Shown here: in pieces, positions 23,162 to 34,903 of the stretch
Layout: the number at the start of each line of letters is the position of its first letter
How positions within the stretch are numbered: position 1 is the stretch's first letter
From: Locusta migratoria
Lineage: Eukaryota; Arthropoda; Insecta; Orthoptera; Acrididae
NCBI GenBank assembly: GCA_026315105.1
Contig: CM048744.1
Span: 656,831,676-656,895,675, forward strand
DNA length: 64,000 nt
Direction of reading: 5' to 3'
The notes under the pieces: generated by a model
What the model saw: the letters and a program-made list of their open reading frames with translations, nothing else
Told to the model about the DNA's origin: nothing
Database searches by the model: none
Program-made: the position numbers and the translations under genes

Positions 23162-24010
23162 CGCCTGCCGTCGAGTGAGGCGGACGGTCGAGTGTTGGTT
23201 AGCGTCAGGTGTGCAGAAGAGACCTGTTAACGTCTAGGAGTCTGAGTACGTAGTGTGAGTTCTGATAGACAGAGGCCAGCATACCGCAGACGTGTGTCTA
23301 GGCAGTATTCAAACGAACGACTGAATGTATAGAAAGAACATTTATTGCAATGTTTGAAAGTTAATAATATTTAATTGACAGTTTTGTGTTTAGGTACATG
23401 TATGTGAATTTTTGGTAGATGTGAAAGCGAGCTAACAAATAGAAGCTGATAAATATTCAAGTAGTCTCACGTTTGAAATGTCTTTTCCATATGTGTGTGT
23501 ATGACAAACTTAATGGAGAAATTGCATATGAACATGCCGTCAGTTTATGGTGACAGGGAAACAGGCAGTACACGTAGACATGGTTAAATTACTTAAAGTT
23601 GTGGATATTTTATCATTAAATACTTTTTCTGCATGTAGTTCTGGAATGTTCGTATTTTTTGACAGACGTATATAGAAAGCGCGGCTTTGCGCGGACGTTC
23701 TCTATAATCTCATTGGTTAGCCAATTATATTACAGCATATTCACGCGTTCATTCTGGAACTTTGACGCTTACTTTTGTGCAAGAGTGTTGTCGGAGTTTA
23801 TGGCCGATATTATGATCTCCATGATTGTGCTTCGAACTTACTGGAACTATTTTGGGGAACGTGCTCGTTTACTGGGTTAAGAAGTGCATCAACATGCTTA
23901 GTATATCGTGTAGACAGTCGAACAGTCGCAGAACAAACCAAAACTTCGTGCATCAATTGTGCACTACGGTCGCGTTTACAACACGCACGCAGTGCTGCCA
24001 ACTTACAGGA
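23162..24010. other. Spacer, nothing recognised
   Basis: Small overlapping ORFs at 23659-24050 show no domain signature. Confidence 0.4.
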
Positions 24011-24012
24011 CG

Positions 24013-24121
24013 ATGATCAAAATATCCACGGGTGTACTGCCGGTCTATAGTGTCCAACGGGCACTATAGACACTATATAGACATTATAGACCGGCAGTAC
24101 ACCCGTGGATATTTTGATCAT
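24013..24121. repeat. Hairpin-forming inverted repeat, 42 bp arms
   Basis: Arms 24013-24054 and 24080-24121 are complementary with one mismatch and are separated by 25 bp, which itself holds a smaller CTATAGTGTCC inverted motif. A 13 bp direct repeat TTACAGGACGATG occurs at 24004-24016 and again at 24148-24160. No coding content. Confidence 0.85.
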
Positions 24122-24287
24122 CAAATACGCCGGGAGAAACTGAAGAATTACAGGACGATGTTGCATACTGCAGAATTTTTATATTATTTTATTCACCCCG
24201 GAACACATATCTATAACTTTCAATCTACAACTTCCATTATTAGGCACCGCATCAATATTGCTACCTTTGAATCTCTATCATTTAAAA

Positions 24288-24497
24288 AAAATGTTCAAAT
24301 GTTTGTTAAGCTTATGGGACTTAACTACGGGGTCATCAGTCCCTAAACTTACAAACTACTTATGAACTACCTTATACTAAATACGGCACAAATATCCCTG
24401 CCCGAGTGGAGGGGGGGGGGGGGGCGGGGGAATTCGATCGCCCGGCGGAGAACGGCCTCGCGTATCGGAACATAACGCCTCAATGCTCTCCGCCACG
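24288..24497 (-). mobile_element. tRNA-derived SINE with internal poly-G expansion
   Basis: The complement of the tail is complete (GGGACTTAACTACGGGGTC), followed by TGCCCGAGTGGA and an expanded G-run at about 24410-24424, then the mutated B-box and GCGTATCGGAACATAACGCC. The G-rich expansion lies exactly where the CCCCTC of the head should be. Confidence 0.8.
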
Positions 24498-24579
24498 ACT
24501 CTGGTATTTACATTTACACCACATGAATTATGTTGAACATTAGTGTTTTTTCGTGGATCCTATTTCATAGATACAAACT

Positions 24580-25025
24580 AATGACTGTGTGCCGCATTGC
24601 TTTGCCCGGATTCGTCGCTGCCTAACGTTCTGCTAGACGCTCGCTCGCTTCCAACTGGAGACGCTCAGCCGCCCTGTAGACGAAGCCTGTCGTTGGCACT
24701 TTACGGTTCCCGGAAAAGGTCTGCGTTATTTTATTAGGCCCGTGCACAGCGGCGCTGCGAGCAGGTTAAGGGCCACAAAAAGTTTACAGCTGGCTGCCGC
24801 ACCGTAGACCCCGCCTCTTACCACAACTCCCTTTTTACGGAGCCACCTAACATCTTTCTTCTGCAGCAAAGTGAAGATGGAGGGCGGAATGGAAACGACA
24901 ATGCAGTTACCTTGCCTCCAGGACCTATATAAACATCCATCCGCTGCAAGAAATTTGTCACAAAGAGACCACCGCACTCTCTCGTTCGCTTACGCCGAAA
25001 CTTTTCAGGGAACTGATAACCCTGC
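24580..25025 (+). promoter_or_regulatory. GC-rich region with TATA box, possible promoter
   Basis: A GC-rich island containing CCTATATAAACATCC at about 24925-24938. About 25-35 bp downstream lies TTTGTCACAAAGAG, a plausible start region. Upstream are CCGCCTCTTACCACAACTCC-type elements. No ORF that follows is convincing. It could be a real core promoter or one end of an LTR. Confidence 0.3.
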
Positions 25026-25383
25026 AGTGTAGTCTCCTATAAACACCTTACAAGAACAACGCCGCAACTTTTCGCAAAGGAAAATTTTCAATTGTATATT
25101 TCTGTATCTCTCAAAACCACACAAACATACAAAACAATACACCAGTTTTTGTACAATGAATTCAAACCTATCTCATGCAATAAATTTCAGACGAAGCAGA
25201 GGACACCGGAATACAGGAGATAGATTATATTCACAGTACATGCCAATTAGTATGTAATGCGAAATGATTAACATCTGACGTATGTCGGCTCGTCAGTTGA
25301 ACATCGATATCGCAGTGCCGCGTCTCTTTATGTCGCTATAAACCGAAGGTTATTGGGTGAGCGTGAATTGAGAATACGCCAGG

Positions 25384-25770
25384 GATGCCTCGCAGACGTA
25401 TGCGCGAACCGTGTCGTCAAATCAGTGACTTTGAAAGAGGACACAGTATTGACGTGATGTTATTGCTGCTCGTATGCGTCAAAGAGATTCCGCAGTATAC
25501 CGTTTTTTTGCAGAATGTTATCTTGCGTGCAGAATGGTTCACGGAAGGCCGTAAGTTATATCACGACGAGTTGGTTGAGGTCACACCACCCAGACACACC
25601 CCCACGCCTCCAGAGAAAATCGACACTTCATCCTAATTGCATTTATGACGTTCTTCTCCGTTACGCTACGCATAAATCAATACAGGGAGCTCGTTTCTGC
25701 CCGGCTATTTGACGTTATGGGTTTTTATCGATGCTTCCATTGGCAGGAGCGTCATATGAAGTGAAAGTCT
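25384..25770 (+). pseudogene. Tc1-like transposase N-terminal relic
   Basis: Starts MPRRRMREPCRQISDFERGHS, typical of the Tc1 first helix-turn-helix. After a frameshift it continues DVIAARMRQRDSAVYRFFAE and further on RLFDVMGFYRCFHWQERHMK-like sequence. The catalytic domain is missing. It is a family distinct from 10695, because the opening and linker residues differ. Confidence 0.6.
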
Positions 25771-27030
25771 CCAAATTCACGATTAATGTTGTTTGTTGAA
25801 TGTTTCTTCTCCTCAAATATTTGAATTTTTCTGGTTTAGATTTTCGCGTTTTATTGCGTCCATAAAACACTGTATTTTACACCCATATATAATATTGCAA
25901 TTTGCCTCGTAAACTATTACCAGTGCTAAAGAATTCCTAAATAATGTATTTAACTCAATTTTAAATTATTTGATTATATCGACGTACTGATAATCTACTA
26001 AGGTTTTGCATATCAAGAAACACTGCACTTCAAATACTTATAAAGTTAGTTTCATGTGAATATAGCTTAATCGCGTAGCTACTAACTAAAGTTTAGTCAG
26101 AGGTAAAACTATACAAGAAATCTACGTACTTTTGTTGAAGTAGTTCAAAGATATTATCATTTACTTTGATGATATGATATAGATGAAGAGATTCCTAATT
26201 TCTCTACATAAGTTTAAGTCTCAAAACGCGATTTTAACGATCATTTGAGTTAAAACAGGTATCAAAACCAATAGACATATAATTCACAGATATTATGTAC
26301 AAAGACCACACAATCTGAATGTGTCACTTTAGTCGACAGATGTGCTTCTATTTGTGAACATATGGACAACTATAGAGCCAAATGTTTGTTGACGGCTATA
26401 AATCCAACTGTTAGTTGTACGACATAAATTTAATGACCCTGATTTACTCGATCTTTGCCCATTTCATACATAGTTGAATTTGACTGACGCTTTATCCAAT
26501 GTTCCATAGTGTAACTTGGCCTTTGTCCACACATACTTTATTGACTCTCTTAATGGTGAAAGCATCCTCCGTAGATATGGCTTTTAATTTTATCTGATGA
26601 AGAATACTTATATTCTATACTTGACAATGTCTAGAAGAAAAATCGGAATTCAAAATTCTATTTCGGTTGATGCTATAGTGATTTGTGGTCTAAGCGATTT
26701 GTGATCATGATTATTATGTCAAATTCATCGTTATCTGAAGACCAATGAGGTGTCGCCAACTATTACACGGCCACTGCTGGACTCGTATTTGAAGTTTTCA
26801 CATTTTACTGTACTTTAATGCTGATTACTTTCCTCGCTGACATTCCATATGTTCTCACGGATGTTTTCCGTTGTTGGATTACTTATACTATTAATGTTCG
26901 TTACTTACTGGCGTATGCCCTGTCAATTTTTAATACAATGACCACTCATTAATTTATATACTGTCCTAAATAATGTATTTTAGCGTTAGTTTACTTCTGA
27001 TTATACCAGTGATAAACCCTTTTGTATCAT
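25771..27030. other. AT-rich spacer, nothing recognised
   Basis: Very AT-rich, with stops in all frames. Confidence 0.45.
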
Positions 27031-27035
27031 TTTAA

Positions 27036-27127
27036 ATATTGTGATACATATCTACTACTGGTTAAGACATCTCAGGACACAAACTGTCTGAATAAATATT
27101 AGATATTGTGATACATATCTACTACTG
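27036..27127. repeat. 25 bp direct repeat pair
   Basis: ATATTGTGATACATATCTAC plus CTACTG-type continuation occurs at 27036-27060 and 27103-27127, separated by 42 bp. It may be a small tandem duplication. Confidence 0.75.
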
Positions 27128-27154
27128 CTTAATTCGGTCTTATTATCATCCATA

Positions 27155-27890
27155 TCTACATCTATACTCTGCATTTCGCCGTTAGGTGCGTTACAGAGGG
27201 AACACTGTACCACTACTAGGCATTTCCTTTCCTAATGGAACATGCTGCTGTACGAGCCCTGATGTCTCTTACCTTGTCTTTGTGATCACTACGCGAAATG
27301 TAAGTAGGCGGCAGCAAGATCGTTGTGCACTCAGCTTCAAATTTCGCTCCTCTAAATTTCCTCAACACAAATTCTCGAAAAGAAAATCGTCTTTCCTCCA
27401 GCGATTCCCATTTGAGTTCCCGGATCATTTCTGTAACACTCGGGCATTCGTCGAACCTACCAGTAACGAGCCTAGCTGCTCGCCTTCTGCACTGCTTCCA
27501 TTATCCATGTATTCAGTGAAACAGATCTGCTGCGGGTCCCAAACACTTGAGCAATACTCAAGACGTGGTCGTACAAGCGTTTCATAGACGGCCTCCTTTA
27601 CAGATGAAGTACATCTTTCCAAAATTCTCCCAATAAACCGAAGTGGGCTTGTCCGCCTTACTCACAACTGTCCTTACATGCTCGTTCCATTTCATATTGC
27701 TCTGCAATGTTACGCCTGGATATTTGGAGGACGCGACTGGATGAAGAAGCTCATTACTGATGCCTTACTTGAATATTAGGGGAATATTTTTCCTAGTCAT
27801 GTGCCTCTCCTTACATTATTCTACGTTTAGAGCTAGATGCCGTTCTTCACACCAACTAGAAATTTTGCCTCAAACCTGTCTGTAAGATGA
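27155..27890 (-). mobile_element. Jockey-like LINE copy C, 3' part
   Basis: The 3' end begins near CATCTACATCTATACTCTGC. C-terminal coding sequence is read on the minus strand: KEAVYETLVRPRLEYCSSVW, then LKWESLEERRFSFREFVLRK and IRARTAACSI. The SWCEERHLALN segment near 27840-27890 lies just downstream of where an RT FADD motif would be. It joins directly to an ORF1-like sequence at about 27890, so endonuclease and RT are absent. Confidence 0.75.
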
Positions 27891-28180
27891 ACCGAAATGT
27901 CTTACGCCGTCCACCACACGCCGGGGGTACCTCCCAATCCTCCACGGACGGGGCGGCGACCTCCTCGAGTGCAGTGACCGGACTGGCCAAAGCCGCAGGC
28001 CGATCGGTGGGGTCCTCAGAGGAACAGGGCGACTGTTGGACCCCCGCGACCGACCGACGGCAAGAGCGCCCATCCACTGCAGCCTCAAGCTTCGCAACCG
28101 CAGCCAATGCCGCCTGAAGCTGGGAACGAACAGTCGCCATCTCAGCTTGCATCCGCAGACAACAATCACAGTCCCTAGCC
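27891..28180 (-). pseudogene. ORF1/gag-like coiled-coil N-terminus
   Basis: The minus-strand frame begins near MARDCDCCLRMQAEMATVRS, followed by a heptad-rich SQLQAALAAVAKLEAAV segment (coiled coil) and a Ser/Pro-rich linker. It is preceded by a repeated 5' untranslated-like region at 28190-28700. The pattern (Cys cluster, short coiled coil) fits an ORF1 or gag-type N-terminus of a retroelement; the family is not identified. It fuses in frame-compatible fashion to the Jockey-like 3' fragment near 27890. Confidence 0.45.
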
Positions 28181-28189
28181 ATACTAAGC

Positions 28190-28700
28190 CCAAAGAACAA
28201 TTGAAGTGTAAGACTATACAAACCGTTAGTATCTTCAAAACAATAATATATGAGAGGGTTCACTAAACTGTTTACGTGAATGTCAATCTAAGTAAAGACG
28301 CAAGCACATAAAAATTTAAGAAAAGAAAAACGCAGGGAAAAATCAAAATAAGTCGCTTCTGCTGAGAAGCCGGATTTGCTCACAAAAGGAGAAAGGCGAC
28401 CTGTGAACTGCAGGTAGTAAACAAATAAAAACAGACAATTCACGCGGCGGAATAATCACTAACCAGATATTTAACGCGAATATGAATCAGATATAACCGC
28501 GAGCACACGATAAATATAATGAAATGAAGGGAAAGTGCACAGGAAAATCAAAACATGCAGCTTCTAGAGAGAAGCCGGTTACACTTACAAATGAAAATTT
28601 GCTGTCGCTGGATAGGTGTGCACTGGACGACGTCCACTCGGCGACTGAAACTACCTATCAAATACGGGAGAATAAACTACTAAAACAGTAGCACAAACGA
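28190..28700 (-). repeat. Duplicated 5'-UTR-like monomers of about 220 bp
   Basis: Two diverged copies share blocks: CGCTTCTGCTGAGAAGCCGG near 28352 and CAGCTTCTAGAGAGAAGCCGG near 28560, preceded by AAAATCAAAATAAG and AAAATCAAAACATG. This tandem arrangement sits directly upstream of the ORF1-like start and recalls monomer arrays that drive some LINEs. Confidence 0.5.
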
Positions 28701-29955
28701 TATCTGCCAAGTACGCGAGAATAAACCTCTCAAAACTGAAGTGCTAACGTAAATGTAGAACTTGTCTGGCAAATTAAATTTGACACAAATTAAATTATGA
28801 TAATTAGCGGTGTTTACGGTGTGACACTGGCAGCAGCTTATGATGCAATGAACATTAACTGAAACACAGATACAACCATTAGTGTGCTTAAATAGTGATG
28901 TCATTACATGTATATATAATGGGTAAGTGAACAAAGATGTTTGTAGGACTGATGAAGTGGCATTTATCAAAAATAACTCTCGCAAAATATTGTCTAACTG
29001 TGCTCAAGTTATTTTGGGGGGCATTGTAATGTCTTTCCAATTTTTACCGAAATCGACGATTGGAATGTTTAGTGGTACCACTAATATAGACGCATCATCT
29101 AACAAAAGGTGTCTGTGTATATAATCGTAACAAAGAATAAATATTTTAATATGTGTTATTATCTTTGTACAATTAAAATATATAAAAGTACGTAATGTTA
29201 AAAAGTAATCTTGTTGTATGTGGTTGTATCTTGTCTCTTGTCTGCTCTGGTCGATTCATGTATCGTGACGAGATTGTTTTTGATGGAAAAGAAGGAAACA
29301 TTGTAATGAAGTCTGTAAATGTGTTTGAACGTTTATAAAGACTTCAAAAATATGTATTACATGAAATAAGTGTACGAACTTTAATTAGTTAGAAATACCC
29401 TGATCATTTAAATGAAATGCTAAAGAACGCCATTAGCATTTGTTTCAGCAAGAAGCTAACGACACAGATTGCATCACCCGCCGCCATTACGTGGCAAATA
29501 TAGAATTCCTAACAGATACAGGAAGGACGGGTGGAAAGTAAGCTTAATAAAAAAGTAATAACTGTCCATTTCAGCTCTGCCAAACCTAACTGGACTTACA
29601 TAAAAATTACGGCAACTTCTGTGGTAAAGTATGGTAAAATGTGGTATCTTACAAAGATCTATGAATTACGAAGTGCATAATTATTCAAAGTAACTATTAT
29701 TATTATTGTGAGTGAGAAGTGAATATTATTTAATTAAATAATTTACTGATTTCTATATCTTAATTAGTTAAAGACAGTTTTCATTTAGCTTCAGTGAATT
29801 CAGACTACGACTTTACTTCAAGTTGGACATTCAATTAAAGTTTCACTGATATACATAACTGATAATAATATTCAGAATTTTAATATAAAGTATAGGTTCC
29901 ACATTGACTTCAATAGGAAATATTAATATTTGCCTTTGACCATTATCTTTATAAG
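28701..29955. other. AT-rich spacer, nothing recognised
   Basis: No supported feature. Confidence 0.4.
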
Positions 29956-29959
29956 ATTT

Positions 29960-30160
29960 GCCGGCCACGGTGGCTGAGGGGACTCAGGCGCTCCAGTCAC
30001 GGTCTGCACGGCCACTGCGGTCGGGGGTTCGAATCCCCCCCTCGGGCATGGATATTTGTGCCGTCCTTAGTCTTAGCTAGTTCATAAGTAGTTTGTAAGC
30101 TTAGGGACTGATGACCCCGTAGTTAAGTCCAATAAGTTCTACAACATTTGAACATTTTTA
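29960..30160 (+). mobile_element. tRNA-derived SINE, head type A, with 12 bp target duplication
   Basis: Full-length copy from GCCGGCCACGGTGGCTGAGG to AACATTTGAACATTTTTA. It is flanked by TTTATAAGATTT at 29948-29959 and 30157-30168, an exact 12 bp target-site duplication (the right copy overlaps the tail by a few T/A). B-box GGTTCGAATCC is intact. Confidence 0.93.
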
Positions 30161-30169
30161 TAAGATTTA

Positions 30170-30780
30170 ATGTGGGACTGCTTTGTAAGAATACTCGTAC
30201 TAGTTGAAGACCATCAACTATAATTTAACCTGAATAATCACGTCCCTGAGAAGGTTCATGTTTCATCCATTTACTGAGCTAGTTGACAAACTAAATAAAT
30301 AATATAAAACACAAAGACAATATTTTAAAATATATTCTTATAAACCTGGCAACTTTCGAGATAAATTTTTTGTCTTTTTCATTTTTCCAACTTACTTTTT
30401 TTAAATTTTCTTTTCATTTTAGTTTTGTTTTCTTTTTTTTTTTTTTTTAAGGGTATTCTTACAAGCTGGCACTAGACTACACCGGAAGTAGCTATTCCTA
30501 TGGCCTCCATTTGGGAACAATTTTCGATACATTCAAGAAACCTTGTTTCAAAAGGATCCGACGGATATCACACAATGCACGGCAGTCGAGATGAGGCGTA
30601 TGAACAGAGAACAGCTGACGCCAAAGGCCAACGCCCGCAGATGCGCGCCGTAGGTTGCCGAGAGGCTGTCGCAGGATGTTCGCTGTTAATGGAGGGCGCT
30701 TAGCTTTTATTTGCACCATTCTAGGTACGGGAACAGTGCACGCCTTTCTCGATTCAGGCGGCGGTGTTTCACTGATAGTT
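30170..30780. other. AT-rich spacer with T-rich tract
   Basis: T-rich run at 30432-30449; no gene supported. Confidence 0.4.
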
Positions 30781-30784
30781 ATAA

Positions 30785-31090
30785 TCAGTATCGCAGATAC
30801 AGACATTTAGCCGCATTATCTTCACTTACATATACATTCCATCCGACATAATTGACAATCTGTTGCTTGTATGACATCCTTGGTCGTCCACAGTGATTAC
30901 TTGGCTCAACAGTTCTTTCTGCTATTGTTACATTGGTGTTATTGTGTTTTAGAATGGGACCTATAAGTATGTCTTTTTTTAGATGTGCCTCCACATAGAT
31001 CTGGTTTCCTGCTTTAAGACCCTGTTCATTACTCGGTCTCTGCAACTGATCTTCATCATCATTCGATAGCACCAAATACCCTGGGCTTGT
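30785..31090 (-). mobile_element. RTE-like LINE C-terminal fragment
   Basis: Minus-strand translations in two frames give GIWCYRMMMKISCRDRVMNR and, further along, LIGPILKHNNTNVTIAERTV and GRPRMSYKQQIVN. This is the same domain order as the 5941-6240 segment of the RTE-like family but a different subfamily. Truncated on both sides. Confidence 0.6.
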
Positions 31091-31480
31091 TTCCCCACTC
31101 CCCGTGCGAAATGCAAGTGGAAAAATGAACGAAATGCTAAAAATAGGAGGCCTGGAAACAAGAGGTTGGAAAACGGCTGAGACGGGCGGCGCCGCGCAGC
31201 GTTTTGCATGGTGCGCGCCCGCCTGGCTGATGGGCTCTCCTCCAGTACTGCAGAGCGGAGCGCCAGTGGGCGATGCGCTGCCCTCGGATGCAGGCGGGGC
31301 GGCCGGAGCTTTCTGGGGTCGCTCATTTCCCGCGGGGCCCGTCCCTCGCGATACACGAGAGCCTCGGCCGCCACGACACCGGGCCGGCCCGAGCCATCCA
31401 CTGGCTGACGCGCACCAACAAAATAAAGGCGGAAGGAGTCCCAGGGAGGCCGGCGTTACCATCCTATATAACTCAGCCAT
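31091..31480. other. CpG-rich block adjoining the LINE fragment
   Basis: Very GC-rich, with many CpG (GGCGGCGCCGCGC near 31187; CGCGGGGCCCG near 31340) and a CCTATATAACTCAGCC TATA-like motif near 31464. Overlapping ORFs of up to 260 codons are explained by the lack of AT-rich stops. Could be a CpG-type promoter, an LTR or captured 5' exon. Confidence 0.3.
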
Positions 31481-31755
31481 TAAGTGCGAGCACCACAACT
31501 CTGTAAACATTATCTTCTGCATGTATTTATATATTTTAGTCTTAATCATCTTACGAGACGTTGCCATTTGTCAGCAAGTGGATTTATCAAACGCAGATCG
31601 TGCATAGATAATATCCTCACCATTAACCCTTTAGTGCCTTACTTTTTAACTGAAGCTATGAAAACGACCCTAATTAATGTATAGTGCGTATAAATCGAGA
31701 AAAATATTGAAAAAACTACTTTAAAATTATTATGCGTAACTAACAACAAAGAGCT

Positions 31756-31940
31756 GCAGCGGAGTGGCCGAGCGCACTGAGGCGCTATGTTCCGATGCGC
31801 GAAACCGTTCCCCGGCGGGGGTTCGAATCGCTCCTCGGGAACGGAAGTTTGTGCTGTGTTTAGTATGTTATTTTGTGACTTTAGGGGCTGATGACTTTGC
31901 AGTTAAGTCCCATAAATTTAACAAACATTTAAACATTATT
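31756..31940 (+). mobile_element. tRNA-derived SINE, head type B
   Basis: CAGCGGAGTGGCCGAGCGC A-box region, CGGGGGTTCGAATCGC B-box (one change), and a tail shortened in the TTAG..TAG region but keeping GGGGCTGATGACTTTGCAG and AACATTTAAACATT. Confidence 0.85.
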
Positions 31941-31944
31941 TAGC

Positions 31945-32690
31945 TACAAACAGAACATAGCTCACAGCAATATAGTGCTTCCATTATGTACCCATTGCAG
32001 TAAATGTCACTATTACCCCTCTCATCTTTCCATAAAATAACCCATAATGCAACAGTAGTATGCGAGTGACAACATTTACACGGCAAAGGAGAAATTCTAA
32101 AGTAAACAAACGCTCATGTTAGGAGTAATTCATTGCAGCTAACTGTCGAACTGATTCAGTAGCACTCTGAAATTTATAATTTCTAGGGCGAGCTACTACT
32201 ATATGTAACGCTATGTATACAAGCAGCTACAAATAAATTTGTGGTAAAATGTTGACCAATTTGAGAGGTTTCTAACATTGATACTGGCGTTAAGTGTAAC
32301 CATTTTAGCAAATACAGGACTTCAACATCGGTGTAACTTATAACACACTCTTTTTGATATTTACATCGACAGTACTTGAAAGGAATGAAAATTGTAAGCA
32401 AATCAAGGAATAAAGTTACCAGAAAGTGTCAATTCATATTCAACCATTTTTTATTTATTTGCGATCACGAATTCAGTCAAGAAAATGACAGAGAAATCCA
32501 TTTATCTCTTAAATAACCGATATAAATCTCACAATTTTAAACAATATTGTAGAACAAGCATCGACTTTAAAATATGTGGGTTGTGACATATGTTTCAATA
32601 ATGACGTAGATATTCATCAGAAACTTACCGCGTTAAAAGGTAATTTTGGAGAGACGCGAAAAGAAGAAATGTAAAATAATGACTTTGCCT
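31945..32690. other. AT-rich spacer, nothing recognised
   Basis: No supported feature. Confidence 0.4.
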
Positions 32691-32699
32691 ACATGGTAG

Positions 32700-32830
32700 T
32701 GAATCCGAGTGCGACCCAAAAACAGCTTACCAAAGTGCAGGTGGCAGAAATGAAATTTTTAAGGAGTCTTAAAGCTTGTACAAGGATGGAGTTCAATGTA
32801 GAAATCAAGTAAATAATAAGTAAATGACAA
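32700..32830 (+). mobile_element. LINE C-terminal relic
   Basis: Reads TKVQVAEMKFLRSLKACTRM, close to the AEMRFLR.VKG.TR pattern near the C-terminus of RTE-like LINE proteins. It is only about 40 codons long. Confidence 0.4.
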
Positions 32831-33625
32831 CTGGGTCTATCATTTACAAAGAATGCTAAACAGCAGACTTCGCAAAGCAGCGCAGGAGGAAAACTGGAGA
32901 AAATTCGAAATATTTATAAATCTATGATTCATACAAAAGTTACGTTGATTTTTTCAGCGAGAATCCACATCTACTATAAAAATTGGTGTTCCTGTTTACG
33001 ATTTCAAAGGCACCCTCCCTCCCGGCCCCGGTGGTGGTGCACGGAATAGAGCTTCATGTTAATCGGTCCCTCTTCGAGGTGAAGAACTTTTATTGGCACG
33101 TTTTAATACCATTTGTATTTTTATAAGTATTCTGGTAAACAGTACTGAATGCCTCACCATGTACAATTGCTGAAACATTCCGCCATATGAAACACACTAT
33201 TACTATTTCTTCTTTTCCCAATCACATTAACAGACGCCTAATATCTCTATAATTGTTTTCAGCAGTTAGAGTACACCTTGCGTAAGCCCCAGTTAATTTG
33301 TATCGAGAAAATGTAACAAGTCAACACTGACTTACATCAGACGGAATACTTCACATTTGCTTTCCGAGTTATTTCTTATGTCTTCAATCAGTCCTCTGAT
33401 AGCGTTGAACTTGTTAAGTCATGATCTGTGCCGGCAAATGCCATTGTCCACTCTGATTTTTGTAAACAAGATTGTGAACTTTGGGAATGTACTAGACGGT
33501 AGTTCAGTCTCAGCTACCACAATAAAAGGAACGAAGTAATGCTCAGTATTTGGCAGGAGCTATCTGAAAGGAATGGATAAATGAGAGTAGCGGTAGAGGG
33601 GCGGAGGAACACAATATTCTCGGAA
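32831..33625. other. Spacer, nothing recognised
   Basis: Contains a CCGGCCCCGGTGGTGGTGC patch near 33022 that might be the remains of a SINE head, too decayed to call. Confidence 0.35.
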
Positions 33626-33629
33626 ATGC

Positions 33630-34345
33630 AATGAAGGCTTACACGACCGGATGTCATAGTTGCTGGTAGAACTTCCGGGTTATAAGGCCGTGGTCCATAA
33701 AACTTTCCAGTTTCACCTAGCGTTTCGTCCAGAGCTGCGCCGGACATCCTCAGAGGTCTTCTAACTTGCGTTGAGTCTTGCCGACTGATGAGTCGGGTGT
33801 CTGAGAGCTCCATATATTCTGCGAAAAGTGGGCGTGGTCAAGTTGTCACGTTATCAGGAGAGATAGTCCTTGTCAAAGATAAAACATCACTATCGATTTC
33901 AATCGGTCAGAGATAAAACCTGTCGATCTTTCAAAGCTACTGTCCATAAGTCACTAAGTATCATAGCTTCTTCTTTCCTGTTAAAATTTTCTTTATGTTT
34001 GTATATTTCAGTAGCTTCCCTGTATTGTCGTGGATAATAATTCGTCACTGTAGATAAAACTGATGTTTCGGAAAACCTCACTATATGACTTCCAGATTGA
34101 AGAGCATGCTCTGCTACAGCCGATTTCTCTGTTTTTCCTAGTCGGCAAAGACTTTTGTGTTCCTTCAGCGTAGTTTCTATACTTCTTTTTGTGGTTCCAA
34201 TAAAAACTTTACCACATGTAGTACACATGTCCGGCAGAACTGATTTACCCATGTCACAGGTGTCCATGTCTTCGTATCCTAGAATTCCTTTGTCATGATA
34301 TCGAAGTTGAGCACTGATGCAATGGCTGAACTGGGTCGGTCGCAC
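33630..34345 (-). pseudogene. Penelope-like element copy B with GIY-YIG endonuclease
   Basis: A 148-residue minus-strand frame (33899-34345) shows the Penelope endonuclease: CTTCGKVFIGTTKRSIETTL (the YIG part of GIY-YIG spelled FIG), then LKEHKSLCRLGKTEKSAVAE and HALQSGSHIVRF. A C-terminal segment follows with YPRQYREATEIYKHKENFNR. The RT domain that should precede it is missing, so the copy is 5'-truncated. The 3' region at 33630-33890 carries a hammerhead-like hairpin (33723-33753). Penelope-like elements retrotranspose with RT plus this nuclease. Confidence 0.8.
33723..33753 (-). ncRNA. Hammerhead-ribozyme-like hairpin, site 3
   Basis: Minus strand: CUGAGGA, one U, GUCC/GGAC stem with an 11-nt loop, then GAAA. 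It lies in the 3' region of Penelope-like copy B, matching the position of site 1 in copy A. Confidence 0.45.
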
Positions 34346-34434
34346 GACGTTACCACTCCTTTTTGGCCCGCTTTAGGTTACGGTAGAAACACTAAAAGTG
34401 AGCCTTTGCGATCGTTTTTGACAGCTCGAAATTT

Positions 34435-34847
34435 AAATAAAAATAACGGTTTAACCATTCACCTGACACGAAAATTAAATAACCGAATTTATAGAGGAGA
34501 AAATTCTCTACAACTTTGCTCTCTTATGTTTTTTTCATATCTCGTATCGTTACAGAGATATTTGCGAAAATAACGGCGATTGTGGGATTGTCTGAAACGT
34601 GTTCCCACTTTTTAGGTCGAACCGTTCAACCGATCGGCACCAAATTTTACAGACATAATTTTTGGCCACCGGAGACCAGAACCTCGGTTTTTCTATTCCT
34701 TGTATTTCGGACAAGAAATACGTTAGTAATACTAAAAAAAGGCCGATTGTAATGTAATTTTAATTGCATATAAACCGTTTATCTGACGCTAAATTTGTAT
34801 AACCGAATTTGTAGAAGATAAGATTCTCTACAGCTTTGTGTCCCTTA

Positions 34848-34903
<56 letters not shown>

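Noticed and set aside
26585..26625. CTGATGA followed by AGAATA/TATTCT stem as another hammerhead
   Set aside because: GAAA is replaced by ATAC and the extra T of the family is absent; likely chance in AT-rich DNA.
27856..28263. Overlapping ORFs on both strands at the ORF1-like segment
   Set aside because: Only the minus frame starting MARDCDCC has coiled-coil character; the others are shadows.
30785..31567. 260-codon minus-strand ORF
   Set aside because: It runs from a LINE fragment through a CpG-rich block where stops are rare; the translation is low-complexity Pro/Ala/Gly and changes frame relative to the LINE motifs.
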